From the NCBI GenBank assembly GCA_021298015.1, contig JAJTGY010000017.1:1-64000 (forward strand): a DNA stretch of 64,000 nucleotides, given 5' to 3'. The notes beneath the pieces were generated by a model that had not been told where the DNA came from, did not search any database, and worked only from the letters and a program-made list of their open reading frames with translations. Source of the DNA: Flammeovirgaceae bacterium (lineage in GTDB: Bacteria; Bacteroidota; Bacteroidia; Cytophagales; Cyclobacteriaceae). This document shows, in pieces, positions 32,707 to 41,678 of the stretch; position 1 is the first letter of the stretch; each line of letters starts with the position of its first letter. The position numbers and the translations under genes are program-made.

Positions 32707-34565
32707 AGCAGCCGCACCTGGGTGATAATACTGGGGCCAAAGGTCCGAAATTCGAGTTGGATACAGGATTCTTTAACACCATAAGTAGGCGAATGGAATT
32801 TCACGGATTCCTTTCGAGCAGTACCGGCACTCGAGGTGAAGACCATGTATTTTGCATAATCCAAACTGACGTGCCACAGTTGCCGGAGTTGTAATGCCGA
32901 ACCCGCCACATCATCCTTAATAGTAATAATCTTTTGTGTTAGGTCAATTTTGACTTCACGCTTTTGGGTAATCGAACCTAAATACCGATACACTTGCGCC
33001 ACCCCTTTGAAAATTAACTGATCATGGTTTATATGCCATCCAGCGTCATTTGACTTCGTCCACGCCAGCCAAATAAATCGAGGCCCCTTTATCATTTGGT
33101 CAGATTCACCCAACATCACCGTGTTGTGAGATTCTGTACCCATAAAATACTTCACCGTAGCGGCATCCGTATTGTATTGATAGGAACCAGCATCACACAA
33201 AAGGTTTTTACCCTTATACCACAAATCGAGGTGAAGGGCATCCGCTTGCGAAGGTCTGCTCCGATAAGACGGGCAAACGACCCAACACAACATGTCTTTA
33301 TCTCGAAAGCCGTAGATGCCACCGATCGGAAAGGAAAATACACCGGATTTTACGAATACCGCGGGAAACTTTTTGACGCCACTTCCCAAACCAAACCAGT
33401 TTCGGTCCTCAAAACCACTCGAGTAAGCCGAAACGGATGTAATCAGATAATGCAAAGCGTCAAGCGCAGGCCGATAACTCCGGAATGGCTCGTCATTCCA
33501 TTGAAAAAAAAGCGATCCATCGTTTGCTCCATAATTGGGCAACTGGCCACTTACCGGATCCTGGCTATGCATCAACACCTGAAGCGAAGCATAGGCACGT
33601 TGATACACTACTTCCGGGAAAGTCTCACCATGCTTTTCAGCTAGTGCAAATGCCCACGTAAGCAATTGGATCACCACGCGGTGATAGTTGAAACTGAACT
33701 GCAAATAAGTACCATCTTCATAAATCTGATAAGCGATTTCCTCTTCAAACCATTTTTTTCCGAGCGCCTTCCAATCCTTAGACTCTTCAAAAAATGGAAA
33801 CAACAGCCCGGCCGTGTATAACATTAATGTCTCCGTTATGGCGTGATTGTTCCGAACGGCAACACGCGAGAATTGTATATTACCCCGCACATGTTTAACC
33901 TGCCAATACACATGGAACAAAATCTTACTGAACAGCGCTGGGGTGAGTGCAACCGAATCGCGGTAAAAATAAAGGGCTAGCGTCCAGTTCATCACGCGCA
34001 GCGAAATTTCCTGACTGCATCGGTAGTTTGGGCCACAATTAATCGGGTTATGATCAACCCAATTCTCAATTTGCCCAAATACCCAACCAGACGAATCCTG
34101 ACCATAGGCAGCATCATAGCGCAGGATCGTCTGCAAAAAGGAAAATCGGCTTCGCTCCCAAACGTATTTAATGTCACCATACACGGGATGAAAATCGGGT
34201 ATACGGGTCCAGTGGCGGCTGGGATCGTATTGGTAACCGGTAATCGGATTGGTCAGCCAGTCATCTGGCGACACAGCCCGCCATCTTCCGTTAAAATATG
34301 GAATTTCATAGTTCAGGATTCGCTTCGCCCTCCCTGCCAGTTCATCACTTTGAGCTGCCGTGAGGTTCGCCCTCGATTGAAAAAAAAAGGTTGGTGCGCT
34401 CAATCGCCACTCGTTAAGGCTAATCCAGGTTTTTCCATCGGGTGAAACCGGAAATGAAAATCGAAGCAAGCCGGACTTTCGCTTAACCTCAAAAAGTACC
34501 CGGAAGATGACATAACGCCAGCCCATTGCACCGGCCAATTTCCACCAGTGTAACACACTTGTCAT
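32703..34565 (-). CDS. Heparinase II/III family protein
   Basis: The 620-residue protein has an N-terminal alpha-toroid region (about 60-330, with RNNHAITETLMLYTAG carrying the catalytic-type Asn-His). Its C-terminal beta-sandwich includes LLCDAGSYQYNTD and GTESHNTVMLGESDQM, the usual heparinase II/III-like motifs. The ATG at 34565 overlaps the wecB stop as ATGA, so the longer frame is not needed. Family members are uronate lyases. Within polysaccharide loci they are thought to trim or edit the product, but the target is unknown. No convincing signal peptide is visible. Confidence 0.85.
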   Translation of the reverse strand: MTSVLHWWKLAGAMGWRYVIFRVLFEVKRKSGLLRFSFPVSPDGKTWISLNEWRLSAPTFFFQSRANLTAAQSDELAGRAKRILNYEIPYFNGRWRAVSPDDWLTNPITGYQYDPSRHWTRIPDFHPVYGDIKYVWERSRFSFLQTILRYDAAYGQDSSGWVFGQIENWVDHNPINCGPNYRCSQEISLRVMNWTLALYFYRDSVALTPALFSKILFHVYWQVKHVRGNIQFSRVAVRNNHAITETLMLYTAGLLFPFFEESKDWKALGKKWFEEEIAYQIYEDGTYLQFSFNYHRVVIQLLTWAFALAEKHGETFPEVVYQRAYASLQVLMHSQDPVSGQLPNYGANDGSLFFQWNDEPFRSYRPALDALHYLITSVSAYSSGFEDRNWFGLGSGVKKFPAVFVKSGVFSFPIGGIYGFRDKDMLCWVVCPSYRSRPSQADALHLDLWYKGKNLLCDAGSYQYNTDAATVKYFMGTESHNTVMLGESDQMIKGPRFIWLAWTKSNDAGWHINHDQLIFKGVAQVYRYLGSITQKREVKIDLTQKIITIKDDVAGSALQLRQLWHVSLDYAKYMVFTSSAGTARKESVKFHSPTYGVKESCIQLEFRTFGPSIITQVRLL

Positions 34566-35680
34566 GCTGGTAAAGAAAGTAATATCTCGACAATCCGTGT
34601 CGCTGCGTTTCCGTCCCATTTTTCGGGAGCAGTGCCCTTCTTCCAATGACCTTCAAAAAGACGTTTCAATGCGGGTCCTAATGCCTTAGGGTCAGTGCCT
34701 AATAACTCATTCGTGCCTTGGGTGACCGTTTCAGGCCGTTCAGTAGTATCTCGCAAAGTCATACAAGGTACGCCTAATACTGTCGTCTCTTCAGTGATGC
34801 CACCCGAATCGGTGATTACCGCTCGGGCTCGTTCCACCAAATAGTTAAACTCCAGATAACTCATGGGTTCCGTCAGATGAAGATTATGCGCCTGCGTATC
34901 CAACACCTCTAGCACCTTGCGCGTGCGTGGGTGAACGGGGAAGATCAAATGTACCCCTCGCGCGTTATCCACAATGGTGTGTAGTAAGGTGTTTAATTTT
35001 TCATTCTCATCCACGTTGGAAGGCCGGTGAAGGGTCATAACGATATACTGCCCGGATTGCAATTTTAACTGATCCCAAATCGCTGGTTTCAAAAATGAAG
35101 CACGATGATGAAGAAGGGAATCAATCATGGTGTTGCCGACAAAGAAAATCCGATGAGGTGATATGCCGGCTTGGCGCAGGTTACCTCCTGCCACTTCCGT
35201 GGTAGTGAAAAAGAAATCCGTGATACTGTCTGTCACGACCCGATTGATCTCCTCTGGCATGGTCATGTCCCCTGACCGGATTCCGGCCTCCACGTGCGCC
35301 ACCCGGATTCCTGCTTTCTTTGCCACAATCGTGCAAGCCAATGTCGATGTTACATCACCCACAACCAGGCATAAGTCCGCGGGTTTATCGAGTAACAACT
35401 TTTCGTACCCTATCATAATTCGAGCCGTTTGCTCCGCCTGAGTTCCCCCGCCAGCCCCCAGGTTGATGTCCGGATCCGGTATTCCCAATTGCGAAAAGAA
35501 ACTTTCGCTCATGTTTTTGTCGTAGTGCTGACCGGTATGCACCAGGCGAAATCGGATCCCATGACCGTCTCTTTGCTTCTTCTGCAAAGCCCGGATAATC
35601 GGGGCAATTTTCATGAAATTGGGCCGGGCTCCGGCAATCAAATCGATCAACATTGAATTTCGGGATGAAAGTTTTGCCAT
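34562..35680 (-). CDS. wecB: UDP-N-acetylglucosamine 2-epimerase (non-hydrolysing), locus copy
   Basis: This 372-residue homologue shows IAGARPNFMKIAPIIRAL, VVGDVTSTLACTIVA, HVEAGIRSGDMTMPEEINR and VITDSGGITEETTVLGVP, all hallmarks of the family. It would supply UDP-ManNAc-type sugar for the glycan. The ATG at 35680 lies two bases after the upstream stop; an ATG at 35653 is the alternative. It differs clearly from the 9-kb copy (GARPQFVK, SGGLQKEA), so they are paralogues and not a recent duplication. It sits between the two-domain oxidoreductase and the heparinase-like gene with no gaps. Confidence 0.93.
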   Translation of the reverse strand: MAKLSSRNSMLIDLIAGARPNFMKIAPIIRALQKKQRDGHGIRFRLVHTGQHYDKNMSESFFSQLGIPDPDINLGAGGGTQAEQTARIMIGYEKLLLDKPADLCLVVGDVTSTLACTIVAKKAGIRVAHVEAGIRSGDMTMPEEINRVVTDSITDFFFTTTEVAGGNLRQAGISPHRIFFVGNTMIDSLLHHRASFLKPAIWDQLKLQSGQYIVMTLHRPSNVDENEKLNTLLHTIVDNARGVHLIFPVHPRTRKVLEVLDTQAHNLHLTEPMSYLEFNYLVERARAVITDSGGITEETTVLGVPCMTLRDTTERPETVTQGTNELLGTDPKALGPALKRLFEGHWKKGTAPEKWDGNAATRIVEILLSLPA

Positions 35681-35682
35681 GG

Positions 35683-37803
35683 TCACTTCGTGATCTGGAT
35701 CCATTTTTTCTCCTGCAGGCTTTTTACTGCCGCAAAGCTCGCCCGGGTCGTATTGATCAGTGAGTCAAATGGAATGAGGGGCGGCCCGCCCTCTTTTATG
35801 CGTGCCATCAACTCACTAAACTGCTTCGTATGACCCTTATCCTGTCTGGTTTTAAGTGAATGAAAACTCTTCGTTTCGTAACCTTTCGATACCCGCCAGT
35901 TATCTATTGTTGCCGTGCGCTCCTGTGAATAGATTTCAACCCGCTCTTTCGCATAAGCTTTGCTTCCATTGGCGAAATAGTTGATCACCGCAGTAGAACC
36001 ATCGGCATACTTTAACAAAATACTGGCATTATCGGTATTCAATGCTGGATTTATCCCCATAGCGTTCATACACACCGCCACCACCGAACTCCCGGTAAAA
36101 AAAGAGCACAGATCAATAAAATGACAGGCCTCGCCAATAATGCGACCACCGCCCGTAGCCAGATCATGCACCCAGCTGCTTGCAGGAATAAACCCGGCAT
36201 TCATGGTAGCAATAATGTTCATAGGCCCGCTGCCCAATGCCTGTTTCACCGCCACACTGTGCGGAGAAAACCTGCGATTAAAACCCACATTGACGGTTAC
36301 GTTTTTCACTTGTTCACAAGCCGCAATTACGTCATCCAACTGTTCATGTGTCAGTGCAAGGGGTTTCTCTACAAACACATGCTTACCGGCACGAAGTGTT
36401 TCTGCCACCTGGGCAGCATGTGAATTATGCCGCGTGGTAATCATCACCAGATCAATTTCAGGATCGGAAAGAATTTCTTTATAGTCCGTGGTACTTTGTG
36501 CGAAGCCATATTTTCGCGCCAACGCAGTGCCTGTTACACCACTGGCGCTGGCAATAGTTTTAAAGCTGGCGCCCACCTTCTGCAAGGCCGGCAGCATGGT
36601 CATCTTGGTGAAGTTACCCGCACCGATTACGCCAACTACACCCTTCTGACCGGTAAAGGATTGACCCGTTAAAGACACACTGCGTACAATTGATTTTTCC
36701 TCTTGCGGATACACCAGAATGGAAGCGATGGATCGGGATTCACCAATATTATTGTAGATCCGATCGAACTCCGCCAACGGCACCAGCTCCGTGATCAGTG
36801 GTTTCACCTGCAACTGCCCGCTGGCCATGGCCTTCAGCACGGCTTCAAAATTTCGTTTCTCCGTCCAGCGCACAAAAGGAAGCGGGTAGTCATGGCCCTG
36901 CTGCTCATATTCCTCATCGTACCGGCCCGGACCATAGGAGCAACTCACCTGAAAGATCAACTCTTTTTCATAAAATTCAGCCCGGTTTAACTCTAACCCA
37001 ATCACTCCGACCAACACAATTCGCCCGCGCTTGCGGCTCATACGGGCCGCCTGTGAGATCAAATCATTTGACTTTGACGAAGCTGTAATCAGGACGGCAT
37101 CTGCGCCTACTCCACCAGTTTGGGTTTCAACAAATTTCACCGCGTCACCGCGTGCACCATCAAACGGCATGATGCCTAGCCCGGCCGCCAAATTCAATTT
37201 TTCCTGATCTACATCTATTCCTATCACGTGGCAGCCGTTCGCCTTAAGCAACTGGGCAGTCACCAGGCCGACAAGCCCTAAACCAATCACCACCACCGTC
37301 TCACCCAACGTTGGTTGCGCAAGGCGAATTCCCTGCAATCCAATGGCACTAACAACGGCAAATGAGGCTTCTTCATCACTTACCCCGTCCGGCACTTTGG
37401 CAACCAGGTTATGTGGCACACACACATACTCCGCATGCGGCCCATTGCTGACTACACGGTCGCCAACCGCTAAACCTGATATACCGCTACCGACCTCAAC
37501 GACCAACCCCGCATTGCAGTAGCCCAAAGGCAGCGGCTGTTCCAACTTGTTAAAAACCGCTTCCAATGTGGGTAGCAGCCCTTCAGTCCGGATTTTATCC
37601 AACACCATTTTCACCTTATCGGGCTGCTGCCGGGCTTTTTCAATCAGATTGGCTTTTCCAAACTCCACCAGCATCCGCTCAGTACCCAAGGACACCAACG
37701 ATCGGCTTGTCTTAATCAACACGCTCCCCTTCCGCACCAGCGGTGCCGGTATATCCTCCAATGTGGTAGCTCCGGTTTTGAGATTTTGTATCAGTTGCTT
37801 CAT
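35683..37803 (-). CDS. Two-domain oxidoreductase: MDR dehydrogenase fused to Gfo/Idh/MocA
   Basis: The 706-residue fusion has an N-terminal medium-chain dehydrogenase domain (residues 1-370; LGTERMLVEFGKANL at the start, NAD loop VVIGLGLVGLVTAQ). A C-terminal Gfo/Idh/MocA domain follows (about 385-706), with VGVIGAGNFTKMTMLPAL and the EKPLAL motif. The classic zinc-binding GHE is not evident in the first half. Fusions of this kind recur in polysaccharide loci next to WecB and heparinase-like genes. They probably oxidise or epimerise a nucleotide sugar, but no substrate is established. It is coupled to its neighbours by a two-base gap and an ATGA overlap. Confidence 0.88.
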   Translation of the reverse strand: MKQLIQNLKTGATTLEDIPAPLVRKGSVLIKTSRSLVSLGTERMLVEFGKANLIEKARQQPDKVKMVLDKIRTEGLLPTLEAVFNKLEQPLPLGYCNAGLVVEVGSGISGLAVGDRVVSNGPHAEYVCVPHNLVAKVPDGVSDEEASFAVVSAIGLQGIRLAQPTLGETVVVIGLGLVGLVTAQLLKANGCHVIGIDVDQEKLNLAAGLGIMPFDGARGDAVKFVETQTGGVGADAVLITASSKSNDLISQAARMSRKRGRIVLVGVIGLELNRAEFYEKELIFQVSCSYGPGRYDEEYEQQGHDYPLPFVRWTEKRNFEAVLKAMASGQLQVKPLITELVPLAEFDRIYNNIGESRSIASILVYPQEEKSIVRSVSLTGQSFTGQKGVVGVIGAGNFTKMTMLPALQKVGASFKTIASASGVTGTALARKYGFAQSTTDYKEILSDPEIDLVMITTRHNSHAAQVAETLRAGKHVFVEKPLALTHEQLDDVIAACEQVKNVTVNVGFNRRFSPHSVAVKQALGSGPMNIIATMNAGFIPASSWVHDLATGGGRIIGEACHFIDLCSFFTGSSVVAVCMNAMGINPALNTDNASILLKYADGSTAVINYFANGSKAYAKERVEIYSQERTATIDNWRVSKGYETKSFHSLKTRQDKGHTKQFSELMARIKEGGPPLIPFDSLINTTRASFAAVKSLQEKKWIQITK

Positions 37804-38672
37804 GATCGTTTATCCGTTGGTATCGCCAGCCAATTACCCATGGCGAGATTCTCAGCATCCAAATCCTCTAGTTGGCCATCACGCTTAATCACTCGAACAA
37901 CGTAGTTTAATCCGGACAGATAATCATAAATCGTCTTTAGGTTACTTAGACCCCCTGCCGCCTCCAGAAATACTTTTGGCCGGTATTTTGAAATACAATT
38001 GAAACCGCCACGCAAGATATCCAACTCCGCGCCCTGGACATCCATTTTTAAGAAATCAATCCGGGATAGTGTTCCCTCATCTGATAAAGAATCCAGAGTA
38101 GTCTGAAACACGGTGATTTTTTCAAGTCCTGAATTCTCCAAAACCTTTGAGCCCATGCCCTGGTTGGGATGATCTTGTGGGTAAATGAAAAATGATATTT
38201 CTTTGGCACTATCACCCAGTGCGAGCGCCTTCACGTCAGCATTTTTAATACCGTTCAGGTCCAAATTCTGTTTCAGCTTACTAACCACGTGGGGAACGGG
38301 CTCAAATGCAAGGATCTTCCCATTGTCCCCTACTAACCGCGAAATCAAAAGTGTCTCCGTGCCGGTGTTAGCTCCAGCCTCCACCACCCAATCCCCCGCC
38401 TTCAACTGACTTTCCAAAACCACGTTCGTGCCCGGCTCATAGGCACCAGTAAACAATATCTTGTGGTCAATCAGGTCTTTGGAAAACAGGCGAATGTGAA
38501 GCTTGTAGCGACTATGCAAATACCTTTTGACTACCCAAACTCCCTTCTGCCAGGCAGTACGGTTACAATTGTAAAAGATATTTGCCATCCGGTAGGCCCC
38601 TGGCATCCGGAGGTTTGAGAAAATTGCACTGAGCAACAAAACAAAAAGGCGCTCCATCACTTTCGTTGTCAT
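37800..38672 (-). CDS. FkbM family methyltransferase (distal of a tandem pair)
   Basis: The 290-residue SAM-dependent enzyme has motif I WVVEAGANTGTETLL near residue 96, then ILAFEPVPHVVSKL (acidic ribose contact) and FLKMDVQGAELDIL (FkbM signature), and ends with a small strand. FkbM enzymes methylate hydroxyls of sugars or polyketides. The start at 38672 overlaps the previous FkbM gene as ATGA; an upstream GTG-type extension is not needed. Two FkbM genes in a row suggest two distinct O-methylations on the glycan. Confidence 0.88.
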   Translation of the reverse strand: MTTKVMERLFVLLLSAIFSNLRMPGAYRMANIFYNCNRTAWQKGVWVVKRYLHSRYKLHIRLFSKDLIDHKILFTGAYEPGTNVVLESQLKAGDWVVEAGANTGTETLLISRLVGDNGKILAFEPVPHVVSKLKQNLDLNGIKNADVKALALGDSAKEISFFIYPQDHPNQGMGSKVLENSGLEKITVFQTTLDSLSDEGTLSRIDFLKMDVQGAELDILRGGFNCISKYRPKVFLEAAGGLSNLKTIYDYLSGLNYVVRVIKRDGQLEDLDAENLAMGNWLAIPTDKRS

Positions 38673-39421
38673 TCGCTCCTTTGCCCTGGCCATGCCACAT
38701 AAAGGCGACAATGCGGATTGTCAATTGACTCGGGCAACTGGTCGAGATTATAAAAAGTATATCCATGGGTTGACAAACTGCCTAAAACCTCACGCTCGTC
38801 ACTTTGGTCATGCAATTCCATCAAAATACCCGGTCTGTATTGTGCAATAGTTTGTGTTGCACCTTTAATCACTTCACCCCCAAATCCCTCAATGTCAATC
38901 TTTAACCAAAGCGAGCCCGAAATGGGTTTGCCCCGTAGCGTATCATCAATGGTTACAATCGGCACCCGAAACGAACCCTGCGCGCGTACTCTCCCGGTTG
39001 ACGAAGTCGTACCCTTTTCAAATGCCAATTCTCCCGCACGACTACCAACGCCCTTTGCCACCACATCAACATTTGACACTCGGTTGAGCACCCTAATCTT
39101 CTCAATAAATTTTGAATTATCCGGATCCGGCTCAAAAGTAATTATAGTACCGGAGGGGCTTATTCGTGATACCAAAAAACTAAAATAGCCCGCGTGTCCG
39201 CCAACATCCAGAAAACTATCCCCATCCTTCAGGTTCGCCAAAAGGCAGGATACAATTTTGGGCTCATAATAACCCTTAAAGTACGCCCGCCCGTATCGTT
39301 TGCTCACGATCCACTTTAAGCCGTGCATAATCGCGGGCGCCCGAAGGGTAACTATGCGATTCTCGTTCAGCGCATAGTACCACGATCTGAATTTCCTTTT
39401 TACGGTCAGTATAAAACTCAT
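38669..39421 (-). CDS. FkbM family methyltransferase (proximal of a tandem pair)
   Basis: This 250-residue protein has DSFLDVGGHAGYFSFLVS (motif I), TIITFEPDPDN, and SLWLKIDIEGFGGEVIKGA (the FkbM core). Sequence identity to the neighbour is modest by eye, so the pair is not a recent duplication. It overlaps the upstream glycosyltransferase by ATGA. It probably methylates a sugar in the cytoplasm before export. Confidence 0.88.
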   Translation of the reverse strand: MSFILTVKRKFRSWYYALNENRIVTLRAPAIMHGLKWIVSKRYGRAYFKGYYEPKIVSCLLANLKDGDSFLDVGGHAGYFSFLVSRISPSGTIITFEPDPDNSKFIEKIRVLNRVSNVDVVAKGVGSRAGELAFEKGTTSSTGRVRAQGSFRVPIVTIDDTLRGKPISGSLWLKIDIEGFGGEVIKGATQTIAQYRPGILMELHDQSDEREVLGSLSTHGYTFYNLDQLPESIDNPHCRLYVAWPGQRSE

Positions 39422-40557
39422 GAAACTGTTTGGGGGGATGCGGATAATGCCAAAAATTCAAATGTATTTTTAGAGCAAACTGCCCAGTCATATCTCGCTG
39501 ATCGGGAAAGCGCACGCTGGGCCAGTTCTTCACGCAATGTAGCATTCAGATACAACTGGAGAATCGCCTGTTCAACCGAACTCAACTGCTCCGGATCAAA
39601 GTAAACGCCCGCATCGCCCAGCGTCTCGGGCAACGAACTTCGGGACGAGCAGGCAATCGCCATACCCATGGCCATCGCCTCCGTTAAAATCATACAAAAT
39701 GTTTCGCAGGTTGACGCCATGATAAACGCGTGATGCCCCCGATACTCCTTCGTCAGTTGTCCATACGGAATTTTCCCCTTATAGGTGATCAAATGCTCAT
39801 GACCCGCCATGACCCTATTTAACTTTCGTAATGCCGGTTTGTAAGCCGGCCCAATCAAGGTAAGGCGCACGGGATAGCCCTTTTTGTTCAGATTGATCAC
39901 GGCCCGGGCAACCTGATCCTGATGTTTATACCAATTAACAATTGACACATACAACAAATTGAAACCGGTAGAGTCTGACCGCTCCGGATTGCCTGTAAAA
40001 AGCTTATGATTTAAGCCATGGGGAATCACCACCCGTTTTTTGATTCTTGCCCGCACGGACACGGGGAGAATATCAACACAATATTGGGTAAGAAATATCA
40101 CACCCTGAGCCTGAGCATAGGCGTTTAAATGAAGAACCCGGAGAAACAGCAAACGCAAAGTCGTTAGCGACAACCCAAATCGCCACAATTCTTTGAAGTC
40201 CAACGGCAGCAGATTTCTGCACATGGTAACGTACGGGTATTTAAACCACGGCTTGCCGGTGCCGGGTATGAACAAAATGGCCTCGCGACTTCGCACGAGA
40301 CCGGGGAGAATTCGAAATTGCCACCAAAACCGAAACAGGTAGCTTCGGTTCAGATAGGGATGCGCGTGCCGGGTCAGCCATGGCTTTTCGTCAAGTTGGC
40401 GCAGCGTAGAATCAGGTGCTGCCACGATTACCTCATCCAGCCCAACTTCGTGAGGGTTAGCCGCACGCAACAGTTCGATCAGGTGGGTGAGACCACCACC
40501 CGCCCGAATGTTTGAAGCATCTATGAATAGTGAGTTTTTTAAAGCCCCTGAACCCAT
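39418..40557 (-). CDS. Glycosyltransferase family 4
   Basis: The 379-residue GT-B protein opens with SLFIDASNIRAGGGLTHL (glycine-rich acceptor loop). In its donor domain it has LLYVSIVNWYKHQDQVARAV and the E-x7-E type ASTCETFCMILTEAMAMG. A single-nucleotide stop-start overlap (TAATG) couples it to the upstream gene. Donor and acceptor sugars cannot be read from sequence. Confidence 0.9.
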   Translation of the reverse strand: MGSGALKNSLFIDASNIRAGGGLTHLIELLRAANPHEVGLDEVIVAAPDSTLRQLDEKPWLTRHAHPYLNRSYLFRFWWQFRILPGLVRSREAILFIPGTGKPWFKYPYVTMCRNLLPLDFKELWRFGLSLTTLRLLFLRVLHLNAYAQAQGVIFLTQYCVDILPVSVRARIKKRVVIPHGLNHKLFTGNPERSDSTGFNLLYVSIVNWYKHQDQVARAVINLNKKGYPVRLTLIGPAYKPALRKLNRVMAGHEHLITYKGKIPYGQLTKEYRGHHAFIMASTCETFCMILTEAMAMGMAIACSSRSSLPETLGDAGVYFDPEQLSSVEQAILQLYLNATLREELAQRALSRSARYDWAVCSKNTFEFLALSASPQTVS

Positions 40558-41678
40558 TAGTACGATTTGATTGACTTCCAGGGCGCATTCGGTCTCTGGC
40601 CCCCCAAAAATATATGTTCAATGATTTCTTTTAAATAGGTGGCTCCCGATTGAGGTGATATTTTTTGTGCCTGTTCTTTGATCCACTGCCGTTCATTCAA
40701 ATTCCACCCGCAGTGCGTCTTCGATATGATTCTTAAAAGTCTGATCAGTGCACCTCTCTGTGCGGGATCATACGTATAGCCCAGACGTTCGCTCACGATC
40801 AATGAAGCCGCACCTGCATTTCGGGAGACGAGGCAAGGGGTACCCACACTTAACGCTTCGTTGACCACTGCCGCCCATCCATCTTTACCGGTACTCGGCA
40901 CAACCAGATAATCCATTTCAGCCAGGAGTGAGGCTACTGCTTTCATCTCCAACATACCATGAAAGATGAATCCAGATTGCCCGTCTATAAAGTTCAATAC
41001 GCGATCCTGTTGTGGGCCACCACCGGCAAGATGCAATTCAATCGGCAAATCCAAGTTTGACCTTAACGTTTCAATCAGGGGGACAACTCCTTTTTCCTCC
41101 GAAAACCGACCTGCATACAAAATCTTTAAGCGGGTGGAGTCTTGCCGAACGCGTTCCGGGTAATCAGGTGGTTGGGTGAAATAGGCCCAATCAAAAATAC
41201 AACCTGGATTATAGCCAACGCGTCTATACCACGCCACCCCCCGGTCACCCATAGCCAGGATGAACGAAACGCTGCCCCGAATGCGGGTTGCTTCCCAACG
41301 GGAGTGAATCAACCGTAACAGCCCGGAAAACCCCTGCCAGTTTCGGGTCTCCGCCTGAAATCCCAACTTCGCATTCAATTGAACTCCCTTTTTGAACGCA
41401 CGCCAGAGCAGCGGGTAGCCGCTTGTACCCGAAAAAACATGAACCGTTGAATCGCTGTGGTATTTTTCAAACAGAAGCTCCGGGCTTTCAACAGGCACCA
41501 GCTCAATCACTATTCCGGTTGTATCCGGCTCCGCCCAACCCATTGCCTTTCTGCGCTCGCTAATTCGCTCAAGCACACAAAGCGTGACGTGATAATGCTC
41601 AGTCAGTTGCCTGAGCAAAGGCACCATATGGTGACTAATATTGGGTTGCCAGAAAACAACAGCTGAAACGCTACGCAT
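40557..41678 (-). CDS. Glycosyltransferase (GT-B, GT4-like)
   Basis: From the ATG at 41678 the protein has 373 residues, beginning SVSAVVFWQPNISHHMVPLL. The donor half has ILYAGRFSEEKGVVPLIETL, LHLAGGGPQQ and VVPSTGKDGWAAVVNEALSV, in which Asp replaces the first Glu of the usual E-x7-E. It overlaps the preceding glycosyltransferase gene by eight bases. The longer frame to 41741 reads back into that gene and is less likely. Confidence 0.87.
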   Translation of the reverse strand: MRSVSAVVFWQPNISHHMVPLLRQLTEHYHVTLCVLERISERRKAMGWAEPDTTGIVIELVPVESPELLFEKYHSDSTVHVFSGTSGYPLLWRAFKKGVQLNAKLGFQAETRNWQGFSGLLRLIHSRWEATRIRGSVSFILAMGDRGVAWYRRVGYNPGCIFDWAYFTQPPDYPERVRQDSTRLKILYAGRFSEEKGVVPLIETLRSNLDLPIELHLAGGGPQQDRVLNFIDGQSGFIFHGMLEMKAVASLLAEMDYLVVPSTGKDGWAAVVNEALSVGTPCLVSRNAGAASLIVSERLGYTYDPAQRGALIRLLRIISKTHCGWNLNERQWIKEQAQKISPQSGATYLKEIIEHIFLGGQRPNAPWKSIKSY

